From a bacterium A37T11 (GTDB lineage: Bacteria; Bacteroidota; Bacteroidia; Sphingobacteriales; Sphingobacteriaceae): a stretch of DNA of 64,000 nt. Each line of letters opens with the position of its first letter. Within the stretch, counting starts at the first letter, position 1. The notes under the pieces were generated by a model. The model ran no database searches and was not told the origin of the DNA. It was given only the letters and a program-made list of their open reading frames with translations. The stretch is from NCBI GenBank assembly GCA_900109895.1, contig FOBR01000001.1, positions 186,001-250,000 on the forward strand, in the 5' to 3' direction. Positions 45,332-55,085 of the stretch are shown here, in pieces. The position numbers and the translations under genes are program-made.

Positions 45332-48300
45332 TTAAAAGTTAAGCTGGAGTCCAGCAATAAATGAACGAGCTTGAGGATATACCAAATTGTCAATACCTAT
45401 GGCAGTATTAGACCCAGCAAAGCTATTTACTTCAGGATCGTAACCTGAATAATTGGTGATTGTAAACGGATTATTGGCACTCACATAAATGCGAATACTT
45501 TGCAACACTTTGGTAAAAGAGGTAAAGCGGTATCCCAATGTTATATTCCGCATACGTAAATAAGAGCCATCTTCCATGGAATAGTCAGAGATAGGCTGTC
45601 GACCTCCTGGAAATCCGCTAGCATATTGATTATTGTGATTTTCAGGAGTCCATCTATCAACCATACCAGCAAATAGATTCCGCTGCCCCAGCGGATTCTC
45701 AAAGGACAACCTGCTGATGTTATAAATATCGTTCCCATAGGAACCTGATAAGAACAGACTTAAATCAAAATTTTTATAGCTTAAATTGGAAGAGAAGCCA
45801 TAGATAAATTTCGGATTTGGATCACCTGTTATCCTTTGGTCATCGGAATTAATGATATCATCGTTATTAAGATCCTTAACTTTTTGGCCACCTACCCTTC
45901 CATCATAACCAGGGACGATCTCATCAGCACTTTGGTTGATTCCATCAAATACATAGGTTTTAAAAACTCCTAGGGGCTCGCCCACTTTTAACAAGGAATA
46001 GGTATTTATAAAGCGCTCGTTAGTAACACCCCCGTCCAAATCAAGTACTTTATTTTTATTGGCGGTAAAATTAGCTGAAACCGACCATTTAAAGACTCCT
46101 TTAAGGATATCAGCATTGGCGGATAACTCAATACCATGATTTTCTATAGCGGCGAAATTTCCGACCATGGTTGCATACCCAGAAGATAGCGGCAAGGCCT
46201 GAACGTATAAAAGATCATTAGTTTTTTTCTTATAATAATCTGCTACCAGCGAAACACGGTTATCAAAAAAACCAAGGTCAATACCTACATCCGCCTGTTT
46301 GGACCTTTCCCACCTCAGGTCTGGGTTTGCGATTCCCGTAGGTCCTATCCCCGTCAGATAGGTGTTATTTATATTATAACCACCATTTGAAGAGACCAAA
46401 CGAAGAGACTGGTAAGGAGTGATCGCACCTGCATTTCCAGTGATACCATAACTTACGCGAAGCTTTAGATCGGAAATTGCTTTTACATCACTTAAAAAGG
46501 CTTCTTGTTTTATACGCCATGCTACAGCAGCAGCCGGAAAGAATCCGTATTTATGATTTGCACCAAATTTACTTGAACCATCCACACGTCCTGTCAAATC
46601 CAGGAACAATTTATCCTTATAGCCATAGTTAATACGGCCCATGTAAGAATCCAAACGCTCTTTGGTCCTATTGCTGGTTACAGTTCGGTTTAAGGCAAGC
46701 TGTAAGGCCTCGTTTAAGGTGGCATCGTTGGGAAAACCGGTTGCGCTAACCACATTTTGCTTGTACGTTTGCACTTGCGTAGCAAAAAGGCCCGTTAGTT
46801 TCAACGAATGTACTTCATTAAATTTCCTTGTATAGGTCAATAAACTCTCATGCAAAAGGTTGAGGAAATCCTGGTTGTTCTTTGAGCCAGAACCCGAATT
46901 TTCATTAATGTCGGACTTTGCAATGATGGCAATCGGTGAATAATTATCATTCAATTGATTTTGAATATCTGAATTAAACGAAGCACGATAAACTAAACCA
47001 GGGATGATTTCATATTCACCAAAAACATTAATAAGTGTCCGTTTTATGCCGGCTCTTTGCAATATTTCAGTAAAATTAAGTGGGTTGGCTACCTCCCTGT
47101 ACCTTCCGTTTCCCTGTTCCGCAAAGGGAAACAAGGTTCCGTCAGGTCGATATGGCTCAAGTGTCGGAGGAGCACCGATAGCCGCCCCTAGTACACTTCC
47201 GGTCACCACACTTCCATTGTCCAAATCCTGAGATCCTGCATTTATACCGTTATTCACTGAATAGCTGCCTATTATGCTCGACCCAATTTTAAAACGATCG
47301 TTCACTTGGTGGTCTACATTCAGCCGGTATGAATATCTGTTAAAATCTGAATTGACAATAATACCGTCCTGCTTAAAGTAGTTCAGGGATAAGGAAAGTT
47401 GCGTCTTTTCATTTCCCCCCCCAATGCTGAGTTGCTGATTATTCATCGGTGCATTCCTAAAGATGATATTTTGCCAGTTCACTCCCTTACTAAGCGAAGC
47501 AGGGTCCTGATAATAATTATCTTTGTAAATCTCGTTTTCCAGCTGCGCAAACTGCGATGCATCCAGCACGTCCAATTTTTTGCTGGTACTCTGCGTACCG
47601 AAATAGCTTTCTATCTCAATACGTGTAACGCCAGACGCTCCTCGTTTTGTAGTTATTAGCACCACCCCATTGGCCGCCCTAGATCCATAAATGGCAGTTG
47701 CAGAAGCATCCTTCAAAATTTCTACAGATTGAATATCTCCTGGATTTATCGTAGAAAGAGGGCTAACATCATTAATACCACCACTATTTGAAATCTGTAT
47801 ACCATCTACAATATATAGAGGCTCAGAAGTTCCATTAATAGAGTTAGTCCCCCGGATACGCACGCTTACACTTCCACCAGGAGAACCTGAATTCTGGCTA
47901 ACCTGAATGCCGGAGACTCTGGCTTGCAGACCTTGAGCCACATTAGCGACCGGCCGCTGATTAAGATCCGCAGCTTTGACCGAGGCAATAGATCCTGTTG
48001 TTTCAATTTTGCGCTGGGAACCATATCCTACTACCACAATTTCATTGAGTACTTCATTGCTTTCATGCAGTTTCACAGCTAGGGTGTTTTCCCCGGGACT
48101 CACCGGAACGGTCAATGATGTGTAGCCAACAAGCGAAAACACCAATGAACTGCCTGCTTGCGGAACCTCAATGCTGAAATTTCCGTCCTTCCCTGTTGTG
48201 GCGGATGCCTTGGATCTGCCCGTCACTGTAATTGTCACGCTTGGAAGAGGCGCTCCTGTAGATTCATTGACTACAGTACCAGTCACTTGCCGTTTTTCCT

Positions 48301-48370
48301 GAGCTTGTATGAATCCAAAGCTAAATACTGCCATTAAAAAAGATAAAATAATTTTAAGTTTACTTTTCAT
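45332..48370 (-). CDS. susC: SusC/RagA-family TonB-linked outer-membrane transporter (unit A)
   Basis: 1012 residues. A signal peptide is followed by a carboxypeptidase-regulatory-like domain (GTVVNESTGAPLPSVTITVTG, about 30-105), a plug with NEIVVVGYGSQRK and the SusC signature SVEILKDASATAIYGSRAANGVVLITTKRG, and a 22-strand barrel ending in LQLNF. It imports oligosaccharides through the outer membrane with energy from TonB-ExbB-ExbD. It starts unit A. Its promoter carries a TGGT-repeat site shared with the other susC in this window. Confidence 0.97.
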   Translation of the reverse strand: MKSKLKIILSFLMAVFSFGFIQAQEKRQVTGTVVNESTGAPLPSVTITVTGRSKASATTGKDGNFSIEVPQAGSSLVFSLVGYTSLTVPVSPGENTLAVKLHESNEVLNEIVVVGYGSQRKIETTGSIASVKAADLNQRPVANVAQGLQARVSGIQVSQNSGSPGGSVSVRIRGTNSINGTSEPLYIVDGIQISNSGGINDVSPLSTINPGDIQSVEILKDASATAIYGSRAANGVVLITTKRGASGVTRIEIESYFGTQSTSKKLDVLDASQFAQLENEIYKDNYYQDPASLSKGVNWQNIIFRNAPMNNQQLSIGGGNEKTQLSLSLNYFKQDGIIVNSDFNRYSYRLNVDHQVNDRFKIGSSIIGSYSVNNGINAGSQDLDNGSVVTGSVLGAAIGAPPTLEPYRPDGTLFPFAEQGNGRYREVANPLNFTEILQRAGIKRTLINVFGEYEIIPGLVYRASFNSDIQNQLNDNYSPIAIIAKSDINENSGSGSKNNQDFLNLLHESLLTYTRKFNEVHSLKLTGLFATQVQTYKQNVVSATGFPNDATLNEALQLALNRTVTSNRTKERLDSYMGRINYGYKDKLFLDLTGRVDGSSKFGANHKYGFFPAAAVAWRIKQEAFLSDVKAISDLKLRVSYGITGNAGAITPYQSLRLVSSNGGYNINNTYLTGIGPTGIANPDLRWERSKQADVGIDLGFFDNRVSLVADYYKKKTNDLLYVQALPLSSGYATMVGNFAAIENHGIELSANADILKGVFKWSVSANFTANKNKVLDLDGGVTNERFINTYSLLKVGEPLGVFKTYVFDGINQSADEIVPGYDGRVGGQKVKDLNNDDIINSDDQRITGDPNPKFIYGFSSNLSYKNFDLSLFLSGSYGNDIYNISRLSFENPLGQRNLFAGMVDRWTPENHNNQYASGFPGGRQPISDYSMEDGSYLRMRNITLGYRFTSFTKVLQSIRIYVSANNPFTITNYSGYDPEVNSFAGSNTAIGIDNLVYPQARSFIAGLQLNF

Positions 48371-48382
48371 AATATATTTATT

Positions 48383-48403
48383 ATTGGTATGGTCTGGTCT
48401 GGT
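48383..48403. promoter_or_regulatory. TGGT-repeat operator at the unit A susC promoter
   Basis: On the plus strand the site reads ATTGGT followed by ATGGT, CTGGT, CTGGT, that is tandem 5-bp repeats of nTGGT. All 21 bases are identical to 58364-58384. It lies between the predicted transcription start and the susC ATG, 12 bp before the start codon, 15 bp from the -7 box. A bound protein would block transcription or translation. Confidence 0.75.
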
Positions 48404-48418
48404 AACTTAACCACGATG

Positions 48419-48451
48419 CAAGTTTATGGACTTTTATCTTATAATCCAAAA
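48419..48451 (-). promoter_or_regulatory. Promoter of unit A (susC)
   Basis: On the minus strand TTTTG (48447-48451), 20 nt, then TAAACTTG (48419-48426), one mismatch from TAnnTTTG. The start of transcription is expected near 48413, just before the operator repeats. Confidence 0.65.
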
Positions 48452-48795
48452 TAATTTAAAAAAAATAATTAAGAATTATTATACTCTATGATTTAGTAAT
48501 TGATAGTGGTATATGTACATTAGGACTGCTCATTATGCTATCAAATTATATCTCCCTACGCCAAGTCTTAAATAATAATATTCTTTGATCCCCCCTACCC
48601 ATGGTTGCCTTCCGATCCAAATTGCTGGGATAACGTTGTATATGCAGACTTCACCTCCTGTTCGTATCTCTTCAGCATCCTGGAAAATCCCACTTATCTT
48701 TGCCGGCCAACCCGCAATAAACCGCAACGTATTTCACTGGTCAAGCTAACTTGACATCCGGTGACCGATAGTATTCTCCCTGCCACCTCTGTGCT
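48452..48795 (-). pseudogene. Decayed gene remnant, downstream part
   Basis: No intact gene is present, but the minus strand holds coding-like pieces in several frames: a WQGEYYRSPDVKLA stop PVKYVAVYCGLAGKDKWDFPG stretch (about 48680-48785), and an ending MLKRYEQEVKSAYTTLSQQ...NHG with a stop at 48595-48597. These follow the truncated secreted ORF at 48796-48969 and look like one gene broken by frameshifts and stops. The part below about 48530 is plain AT-rich promoter region. Confidence 0.4.
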
Positions 48796-48969
48796 TCACC
48801 AATCCGTTTCCGTCATCAATAAACACACCCAGGAATTGGGCTGATCCACATCCCAAATCCATTTGGGAGGTAAGCCATTGGATTCGCCAAAATATACACC
48901 TGGTAAATTTGCCGCCCCAGCAAACCCACATACACCCCATAAACATATCAATAAAACCTTAATCTTCAT
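48796..48969 (-). pseudogene. Truncated secreted ORF at the end of unit B
   Basis: 57 codons starting inside the end of the esterase gene (ATG 48967-48969, overlapping its stop by 11 bp, a typical coupled start). It has a clear signal peptide (MKIKVLLICLWGVCGFAGA) followed by about 38 residues with PPKWIWDVDQPNSWVC, then a premature TGA. A different frame stays open across the end (FLGVFIDDGNGLVKHRGG), suggesting a frameshift. The original family was not recognised. It could be a real small secreted protein, but the coding-like debris after it favours a broken gene. Confidence 0.5.
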
Positions 48970-51046
48970 GTACTATCCTGCCTTTCACCAATACCTTGGC
49001 CAAATAAATATCCCTGTGTGCATACTTATCCGGATGCGCTGTAATATCGCCCTGCTGAGCAGGCCCCAAAATCCCCTGCTTATCCGGTATTTCCCGGTCG
49101 ATACTAAAAGTAACAACATGCCGGCCCGGCGATGTCTGCAAAACAAAAAATTGGCCCCGATAGCGGTTATTACAATTGACATTGAACCGGTTGAATATCG
49201 GGCTGCCGCTATCATCTTCCCGGTACCGAACCCCTTTTTCCTGTTTCCATCCCACTTCCTTACCATCCAATTTTACACGCAGCTGCCCTACTTCCGGCCC
49301 GCCAATATCGAACAAGCCAATGGCATCCCCTTCAAAAGAAACCGTAAAAGCATCCCCTGCGTTGCCAGCCGCCATTACCGAAGGGAACCAAGCGGAAAAT
49401 TGAGTCAGCTTACCCGAAACCGGGATCTCTTTCCATCCATCCGAAAATTTTGCCGCCTTCATGGGATCCTCCCAATCCGCATCTTCCCAATTATCCGCAT
49501 AATATGGTGGGGGTAAATCATCGCCAAGCCCACTTTTCTCATTTTGCTGCAGCAGGGCCGCTTTCATCATACGGCCAATTGACCCTGCATACAAGTTCCC
49601 GCCCCTCTCCAGCGGGTGCACGCCATCTTGCGTAAAGACCAGGCGACTGGGAAGAGAAGCAGGATCACCTTTTGGCACTAATTTTCCGTATTGCAGCAAC
49701 AAGGCCGGTAACAAGGCCATGTGCACCGAAGGTATCTGATAATGGTCGGCCAATTTTTCCAGCTCAGCGATGTGAGGCAATACCCTTCCTTGCCCATAGT
49801 ACGCTAACTGTCCAGCCGTAGCAGCATACAAAAAACAAATATCTGTACGGCTATCCGCTTTTTTTATTTTTCGGATAATGCCTTCCATCCCCTCTGGAAA
49901 CCCACCGTTTACCGCAAATTCCACAAACACCACATCCGGATGTCTGGTCAATAGCTGATCGGAAACCCGGCAGGCCCCCAGATCCGCATCCGTCCCGGGT
50001 ATACCCGCAGAAATTTCGGAGATATCGTTCTTTGGAAAGATCCTGCTGATCACCGCCGTTGCCTGCCTCCGGTACCGGTCATCCACCTGGGTAATGGAGC
50101 CTCCCAAGTAAGCCACCCTAAGTTCCTTCTGCTTTTCCGCTTTATCCAGAAAGTTGAGAAACCCGTCCCTGAGATTGAATTCACGTACCGCACCGTGCTT
50201 CAAGGGCGTAGAAGCAGATGCCGCGCGCCTGCCCAATTTGAGTTTATTGATCACGGAATTTGCTACCGCATCCCCCACTATATTCAGGGCGTCCTGGTTG
50301 TAATGTATTTCATCGCGCATCATGCCCTTCTTCAGGAACAGATTGGCATCATCATAGCCAATATAAACACCTGCCATCCGCTGCGCCAGCTCTCCCTGCA
50401 CTTTCCTTACCAGGTCAAAACCCTTTACCGGATGATCTTTATAATAACCCGTCTTTACGATGAAAAAAGGAACATCGGTTTGTATTGCCTGTCTAAAACG
50501 GCCGATAACAGAACGCAGGCTTTCTTCATATTCTTTGGCATCCATCTGCCCCGCATTGATCGCGTTTGCGTCTCGTTCGCCCTGTATCCAGAGAATTCCC
50601 GACAAAGGAAGCCCGGTTTTTTTCATCGCCGCGTTCACTTTCTTTACTGCCGCCGGAAAAAGATAGCCCATTTCTGCCCATGTCCCCGAACCTGCCAGTT
50701 CAGCCTTTTCGTGACAAGAACTGCCGTCACGTGCGGCCGCCACCAAAATAACGGTATCGCCGGTCATCTGGTAAAACGACCGGCAAAAGGCAGGCCAGGC
50801 ACTTCCTGACATCGCCTGCTGCAATTTCAATTCATTTACCCCTACAGGATCGGCTACAGGCTTCAAAGAATCTGCCAGGCAAACATATTCAAAGGCCGTT
50901 CCCGGCAATACCACGGGAGAAAGGGAAGCATCCCCTTTACCTACCGCATTACTTTGTCCGGCTATTAAAAATAAATACTTCATTGCCTGTACCCTGCAAA
51001 CCATGCTATTCAACAATAGCAAACATATGATCCCCTTGCATCTCAT
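48959..51046 (-). CDS. Two-domain secreted SGNH/sialate-esterase-like carbohydrate esterase
   Basis: 695 residues with a signal peptide (1-21). The first SGNH domain (about 23-270) is of sialate O-acetylesterase type: Ser32 in FLIAGQSNAVG, ILWIQGERDA, and Asp245/His248 in DEIHYNQ. The second (about 295-490) has Ser317 in YLGGSITQ, VFVEFAVNGG, and Asp474/His477 in QDGVHPLE. A beta-sandwich (about 500-690) ends the chain. Both catalytic sets look complete, so two acetyl or acyl groups may be removed from one glycan. It lies in unit B after the two surface lipoprotein genes, separated by 171 bp. Confidence 0.88.
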   Translation of the reverse strand: MRCKGIICLLLLNSMVCRVQAMKYLFLIAGQSNAVGKGDASLSPVVLPGTAFEYVCLADSLKPVADPVGVNELKLQQAMSGSAWPAFCRSFYQMTGDTVILVAAARDGSSCHEKAELAGSGTWAEMGYLFPAAVKKVNAAMKKTGLPLSGILWIQGERDANAINAGQMDAKEYEESLRSVIGRFRQAIQTDVPFFIVKTGYYKDHPVKGFDLVRKVQGELAQRMAGVYIGYDDANLFLKKGMMRDEIHYNQDALNIVGDAVANSVINKLKLGRRAASASTPLKHGAVREFNLRDGFLNFLDKAEKQKELRVAYLGGSITQVDDRYRRQATAVISRIFPKNDISEISAGIPGTDADLGACRVSDQLLTRHPDVVFVEFAVNGGFPEGMEGIIRKIKKADSRTDICFLYAATAGQLAYYGQGRVLPHIAELEKLADHYQIPSVHMALLPALLLQYGKLVPKGDPASLPSRLVFTQDGVHPLERGGNLYAGSIGRMMKAALLQQNEKSGLGDDLPPPYYADNWEDADWEDPMKAAKFSDGWKEIPVSGKLTQFSAWFPSVMAAGNAGDAFTVSFEGDAIGLFDIGGPEVGQLRVKLDGKEVGWKQEKGVRYREDDSGSPIFNRFNVNCNNRYRGQFFVLQTSPGRHVVTFSIDREIPDKQGILGPAQQGDITAHPDKYAHRDIYLAKVLVKGRIVHED

Positions 51047-51217
51047 TTCGCTAAATAAACTTAACCTTTACACCTATTTTAAATTGACCCAGACCCTAAG
51101 TAAACACTAGTTTATCGGCTTTTTTTTGCTGAACGGTTTTCACAGCATAGCATTTATTTCATCACGAGACAATCCGATTTGATAAACCTACTTAAGCCCC
51201 CCTTATAAAGTTTTTCC

Positions 51218-51907
51218 TTACAAATGCAAGCTTTGATAATTTGTGTAAAACGTATCTATTGCATTTGAATCTGGCTTAAATAAGGTCCTGTATTGAAGGG
51301 AACCATCCAGCAGTTCATAATTGATCCTGGTAGTATCTTCGGTAATAGCCCTTTTAATATGTTGTTCTATAGCCGCTACATCTTTAAACATAAGCTCTAT
51401 GCCAACGCCGCCACGTACATTGCCCGGATCCCAAATAATCATAGGCTTGCCCAGATCATCGAGCTTAAACGCCTTGTATACACGGTTAAATAAGGTAGCC
51501 CTGTATTCATCGCCATATACCGTTCCGATAGTATCTGATTTTACAGATCTGTGCCCACCTAGATCATAGGTATAATATTCAAATGTATATGTTCCCTCCG
51601 CTATCGGATCGATTATTGAACTCACCGTATCTAACTGCTTTTTAAGGCTTATTGGTACAATTAAGGAATCGGCACCATCATTCCAATATACAGCATATTT
51701 AGCATAATTTGTTCCTGAAAGAATTAAAGATACCTTGGCCCGTTTATCACCGGGAGAAATCCACGCAGAATCTGGTATTTTTCCATACCTGAACTCACCA
51801 TCTTTTAAAAATTCACGGTAGGTGTCATCCATTTTATGGCAAGACACCCATAGTTCACCCAGTACCAAGATAAATATGGTTAGTTTGTAATTAAATATTC
51901 TTATCAT
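51218..51907 (-). CDS. DUF4998-type surface lipoprotein
   Basis: 229 residues. A lipoprotein signal (MIRIFNYKLTIFILVLGELWVSC) is followed by an immunoglobulin-like beta domain with DTYREFLKDGEFRYGKIPDSAWISPGDKRAKVSLILSG (given as landmark; first part to residue 47), the pattern of DUF4998. These occur in utilisation loci beside SusD and DUF5000-type proteins and are thought to bind glycans at the cell surface. It lies 12 bp after the DUF5000-type gene. Confidence 0.82.
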   Translation of the reverse strand: MIRIFNYKLTIFILVLGELWVSCHKMDDTYREFLKDGEFRYGKIPDSAWISPGDKRAKVSLILSGTNYAKYAVYWNDGADSLIVPISLKKQLDTVSSIIDPIAEGTYTFEYYTYDLGGHRSVKSDTIGTVYGDEYRATLFNRVYKAFKLDDLGKPMIIWDPGNVRGGVGIELMFKDVAAIEQHIKRAITEDTTRINYELLDGSLQYRTLFKPDSNAIDTFYTNYQSLHL

Positions 51908-51919
51908 TATTCTTAAGTT

Positions 51920-53125
51920 TTACTGAATTGTCTGTCCCCAAAAAGTTAATTCCAGCACCCAACATGCCCCTAGCGCCGAATTTGCTGGTGAAGCAAAGGT
52001 TGAAATGACCTTGAACCTGAGATAACGGACTTCTGGTGCATTAATTGGAACTGAAAATTCCATCCCATTGGCCGCAGCTTCTTTATCTTCGGCTGTTATT
52101 GTAGTACCCGGTGCTGACGGTTTAATCACTTCATAAGCTCCTAATTGTTCCCAACCATCATAACTACCATCAGGCGCGGGACTATTGCTACCCCACAATT
52201 CAAACTTCTTTACATTCCCACCAGAAAATTCACGACCGTCATGCACACCCCAAACCCGAAATCTACTTAATTTTCCTTTCAAGCCCATATCAAATGAGAA
52301 CCATTTAGGAAAAGGGTTATTTTGATTAGAAAATCCACCATTGTTAACTACATTTATGTTATCCCATAAGCCCGCAATCCCCCAAGCACTTACAGCATCT
52401 CCAGGTAGTGAAAGCACTTTAAAATTTGTTTTCACAAACTGCTCCTCAAACAAAGGTGTTAAATTTTTCACCACGGTATCTGAATTATTCCCCCAGCGGT
52501 CTGTCACATATACGCCAAATGTTGTCGGCAGGGAAGGGAGCCCACGGACTGGAAATACACCTGCCGGTCTACTGGTGTAATATCGATCATAATCCGTCCA
52601 GTCTCCCAAGCTATCCTTAACCAACACTGAAATAGAGAGGTCTGCCTTATCATTATTTACAAAATTGACTGTGATCCCCCCAAAATCCTCGATATATGTG
52701 AGATTCTTATATACCTGTAAAACCGGAGCAATTTGTGGCCTTATGCCAACTTTCACAGGATCGGATTGATTACCGCCTCGATTTACCACTGTCAAGACAA
52801 CATCATGGTTCAGCGTATCGCTAAATCCTTGAACGAGCAGAGAGTTGTCATACAACGAAGATACCGCCTGTTCCTTCACACCCGGCCTTATTTCATAGTC
52901 TGCCGTTACATACAAAATATCTGTACTATTAGGCAAACTATAGGTAATCTTTGCACCTCCTGGTTGATTTATTACTTGGACGTCAGTCACCACAGCCGGT
53001 TTCTCGCCAGCCCCCTCCAATGGTTTCCTTAAGTCGCTTTCCTTACAAGCATCCATTCCCAAACAGTACATGACTAGCAGTATCCATTGGATTGATTTTC
53101 TGTTAAATTCTTTATAAAAGCACAT
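51920..53125 (-). CDS. DUF4959/DUF5126/DUF5000-type glycan-binding surface lipoprotein
   Basis: 401 residues from the ATG at 53125 (MCFYKEFNRKSIQW...DAC lipobox); an in-frame ATG at 53155 would begin 1 bp after the susD stop and is an alternative. Three parts follow: a fibronectin-like domain with VVTDVQVINQPGGAKITYSLP (about 45-140), a second beta domain (about 140-245), and a C-terminal discoidin-like domain with KWFSFDMGLKGKLSRFRVWG and RYLRFKVISTF. This trio is typical of surface glycan-binding proteins next to SusCD. Coupled to the unit B susD. Confidence 0.88.
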   Translation of the reverse strand: MCFYKEFNRKSIQWILLVMYCLGMDACKESDLRKPLEGAGEKPAVVTDVQVINQPGGAKITYSLPNSTDILYVTADYEIRPGVKEQAVSSLYDNSLLVQGFSDTLNHDVVLTVVNRGGNQSDPVKVGIRPQIAPVLQVYKNLTYIEDFGGITVNFVNNDKADLSISVLVKDSLGDWTDYDRYYTSRPAGVFPVRGLPSLPTTFGVYVTDRWGNNSDTVVKNLTPLFEEQFVKTNFKVLSLPGDAVSAWGIAGLWDNINVVNNGGFSNQNNPFPKWFSFDMGLKGKLSRFRVWGVHDGREFSGGNVKKFELWGSNSPAPDGSYDGWEQLGAYEVIKPSAPGTTITAEDKEAAANGMEFSVPINAPEVRYLRFKVISTFASPANSALGACWVLELTFWGQTIQ

Positions 53126-53156
53126 ATGCTTAGGATCTAAATTCATAAATAACATG

Positions 53157-55067
53157 TTACCAGCCCGGATTCTGAACCAGATTATTATTAACGATGGTAT
53201 TCTGCTCCTTCACCGGCCAAAGATAATCTCTACTTTTAAAGGTTTTACCAAATAAGACCAAGGGTTTATAGTAATAGGCCGCCTCTGTTTGCTTCACATC
53301 CCACCCAAGAACCGGCCCACTCATCACTGAGGTCGCCTCTTTCCAACGCACCAGGTCCCAATACCGCCCTCCTTCAAAAGCCATCTCTATCAAGCGCTCT
53401 TGGTGAATGATCTTCCGAAGGCCTTCTTTACTTTGATAGTCTGTGGGATGCTTAGCAAATTGCGTCCACGATTGTTCTACCGTTGGCAGCCCCGCCCTGT
53501 CTCGCACCTTATTTATCCATTCCAACGCTTCGGCTTTCGAGCCGGCTTCATTCAAAGCCTCTGCATAATATAGGTAGAGGTCTGCAAGCCGTATGATAGG
53601 CCAAGGATAAGACTGTATTGCATACATTCCATTGGTCTGTAAAACATTCAGGAAATTGACTAGTTTTTTTACATAATAACCGGTTATCGAATACTCCCCA
53701 CCACCCCTCACGCCGGAATACTGGCCGGACTTCCCTTCCACGTGCCAGGTACTACTCTCATCATATTTACCTTGTCCATACCAGATACCTCCATCAAATC
53801 CCATATCGGCATAGAACCTGGGTTCCCGGTCAAAATTGAGGGCGGCCGTCGTATATCCCGATTGAATAAACAGCTTATTTGCATCGTTAGCCACCTTGAG
53901 CCCATACCTACCACCATAGTCCCAGGTTTTATCTTCTTCTATGGGCACTCCATTTTTGGTATAGAATAATTCTGCAATTTTCATCGTAGGTGCATACTCT
54001 CCATATGGCCTGGTCGCACCATTGGTTATACTCACCGAAGGGTCGGTATAGGGCTGTGCATATTGCTGCAGTGAGCCTACCATGCTATTGCTGGCGCCCC
54101 AGATAAGCTCCGCATTCCATTTGTCGCAGATAGCATTGCGCAAGTCCATCTGCAATTTTATCTCAGGCCCTATTTTATAGGTATTGACAAGCGGATTAAA
54201 GTGATACAGTTCGTGCCCCTGTGATAATGAAAAATCAATGGCCTGCTTACACGCGTCTGCCGCATACTGCCACCTGCTCGGGTCGGCCACCGTATTAAAG
54301 AGCACAACTCCCCGGTTATCCTTAAAATTTGAATATTCGGTATTCCCATTGAAAAGAGGGCTGGCAAATGTAGTGAGAATCCTAGCTTTTAATGCCAAGG
54401 CTATAGACTTGTCAATACGGCCCAGCTCAGAAATCCGGTCTTCAATTTGGTCTGGCAGTCCGGGAAGCGATTTATCAATTAGCCTTGTTATAAAATTAAA
54501 ACACGAATCTACCGGCTGTCGGTAGATGTCTACCTCCCCCACACCCGCAGAGATGGGTAAGTTTTCGTCGATGATCGGCATTGGGCCGTACATCCGTACA
54601 AGGAACCAGTGATAGTAAGCCTTCAAAAAGGTTACTTCCGAGATCCATCGGGTCTTTTCTTCCTCTTGCATGTCTGGTACCTTCCCAATATTTGCCAAAA
54701 ACGTATTGCAATCGCGTATCGCCTGAAACAGCGGTTTGCCCCCATTAGTTCCACTCATATAGTCAAGATAGGGGTTCACCACGTTTTGATTGCCGCGGGC
54801 CACCTCCCAATTGCTAGGAGGCGTCCCATAAAATGCTTCAGTAGTTGGATAAAAAAACCAGATCTCATCACCACTGAGTAATGCTGGGTTGGCATTCCAA
54901 CTCGCATCTGAAGGAAGATACGAATAGCAAGTGAATAAGTATTTTTCAGCCTGGCTTCTTAAGCGAAATGCATAATCGACTGTCGCCACATTATCTGGAA
55001 CCACATCAAGATAACTACAACCTGTCATTAATCCTATAAGGGCTATCGCCAATAAATTCTTTTTCAT
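53157..55067 (-). CDS. susD: RagB/SusD-family outer-membrane lipoprotein (unit B)
   Basis: 636 residues, longer than the unit A SusD. The lipobox is IGLMTGC near residue 17. Characteristic parts are WISEVTFLKAYYHWFLVRMYGPMPII, LYYAEALNEAGSKAEALEWINKVRDRAGLP, IHQERLIEMAFEGGRYWDLVRWK and the final LVQNPGW. It forms the lid of the SusC encoded 18 bp upstream and binds the substrate glycan. The two SusDs in the window are clearly not close copies, so the two units probably handle different parts or forms of a glycan. Confidence 0.95.
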   Translation of the reverse strand: MKKNLLAIALIGLMTGCSYLDVVPDNVATVDYAFRLRSQAEKYLFTCYSYLPSDASWNANPALLSGDEIWFFYPTTEAFYGTPPSNWEVARGNQNVVNPYLDYMSGTNGGKPLFQAIRDCNTFLANIGKVPDMQEEEKTRWISEVTFLKAYYHWFLVRMYGPMPIIDENLPISAGVGEVDIYRQPVDSCFNFITRLIDKSLPGLPDQIEDRISELGRIDKSIALALKARILTTFASPLFNGNTEYSNFKDNRGVVLFNTVADPSRWQYAADACKQAIDFSLSQGHELYHFNPLVNTYKIGPEIKLQMDLRNAICDKWNAELIWGASNSMVGSLQQYAQPYTDPSVSITNGATRPYGEYAPTMKIAELFYTKNGVPIEEDKTWDYGGRYGLKVANDANKLFIQSGYTTAALNFDREPRFYADMGFDGGIWYGQGKYDESSTWHVEGKSGQYSGVRGGGEYSITGYYVKKLVNFLNVLQTNGMYAIQSYPWPIIRLADLYLYYAEALNEAGSKAEALEWINKVRDRAGLPTVEQSWTQFAKHPTDYQSKEGLRKIIHQERLIEMAFEGGRYWDLVRWKEATSVMSGPVLGWDVKQTEAAYYYKPLVLFGKTFKSRDYLWPVKEQNTIVNNNLVQNPGW

Positions 55068-55085
55068 AATTTAAACCTTAATCCA

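Noticed and set aside
48863-49516. 217-codon open frame on the plus strand
   Set aside because: It is antisense to the SGNH esterase gene, has no family features and contains many rare residues; it is a shadow frame.
50195-50809. 204-codon open frame on the plus strand
   Set aside because: It lies fully opposite the esterase gene, whose catalytic motifs prove the minus frame.
51070-51110. GGGTCTGGGTC upstream of the esterase gene as a further operator
   Set aside because: It has only a partial match to the TGGT repeats, the opposite orientation relative to the gene and no promoter boxes around it.
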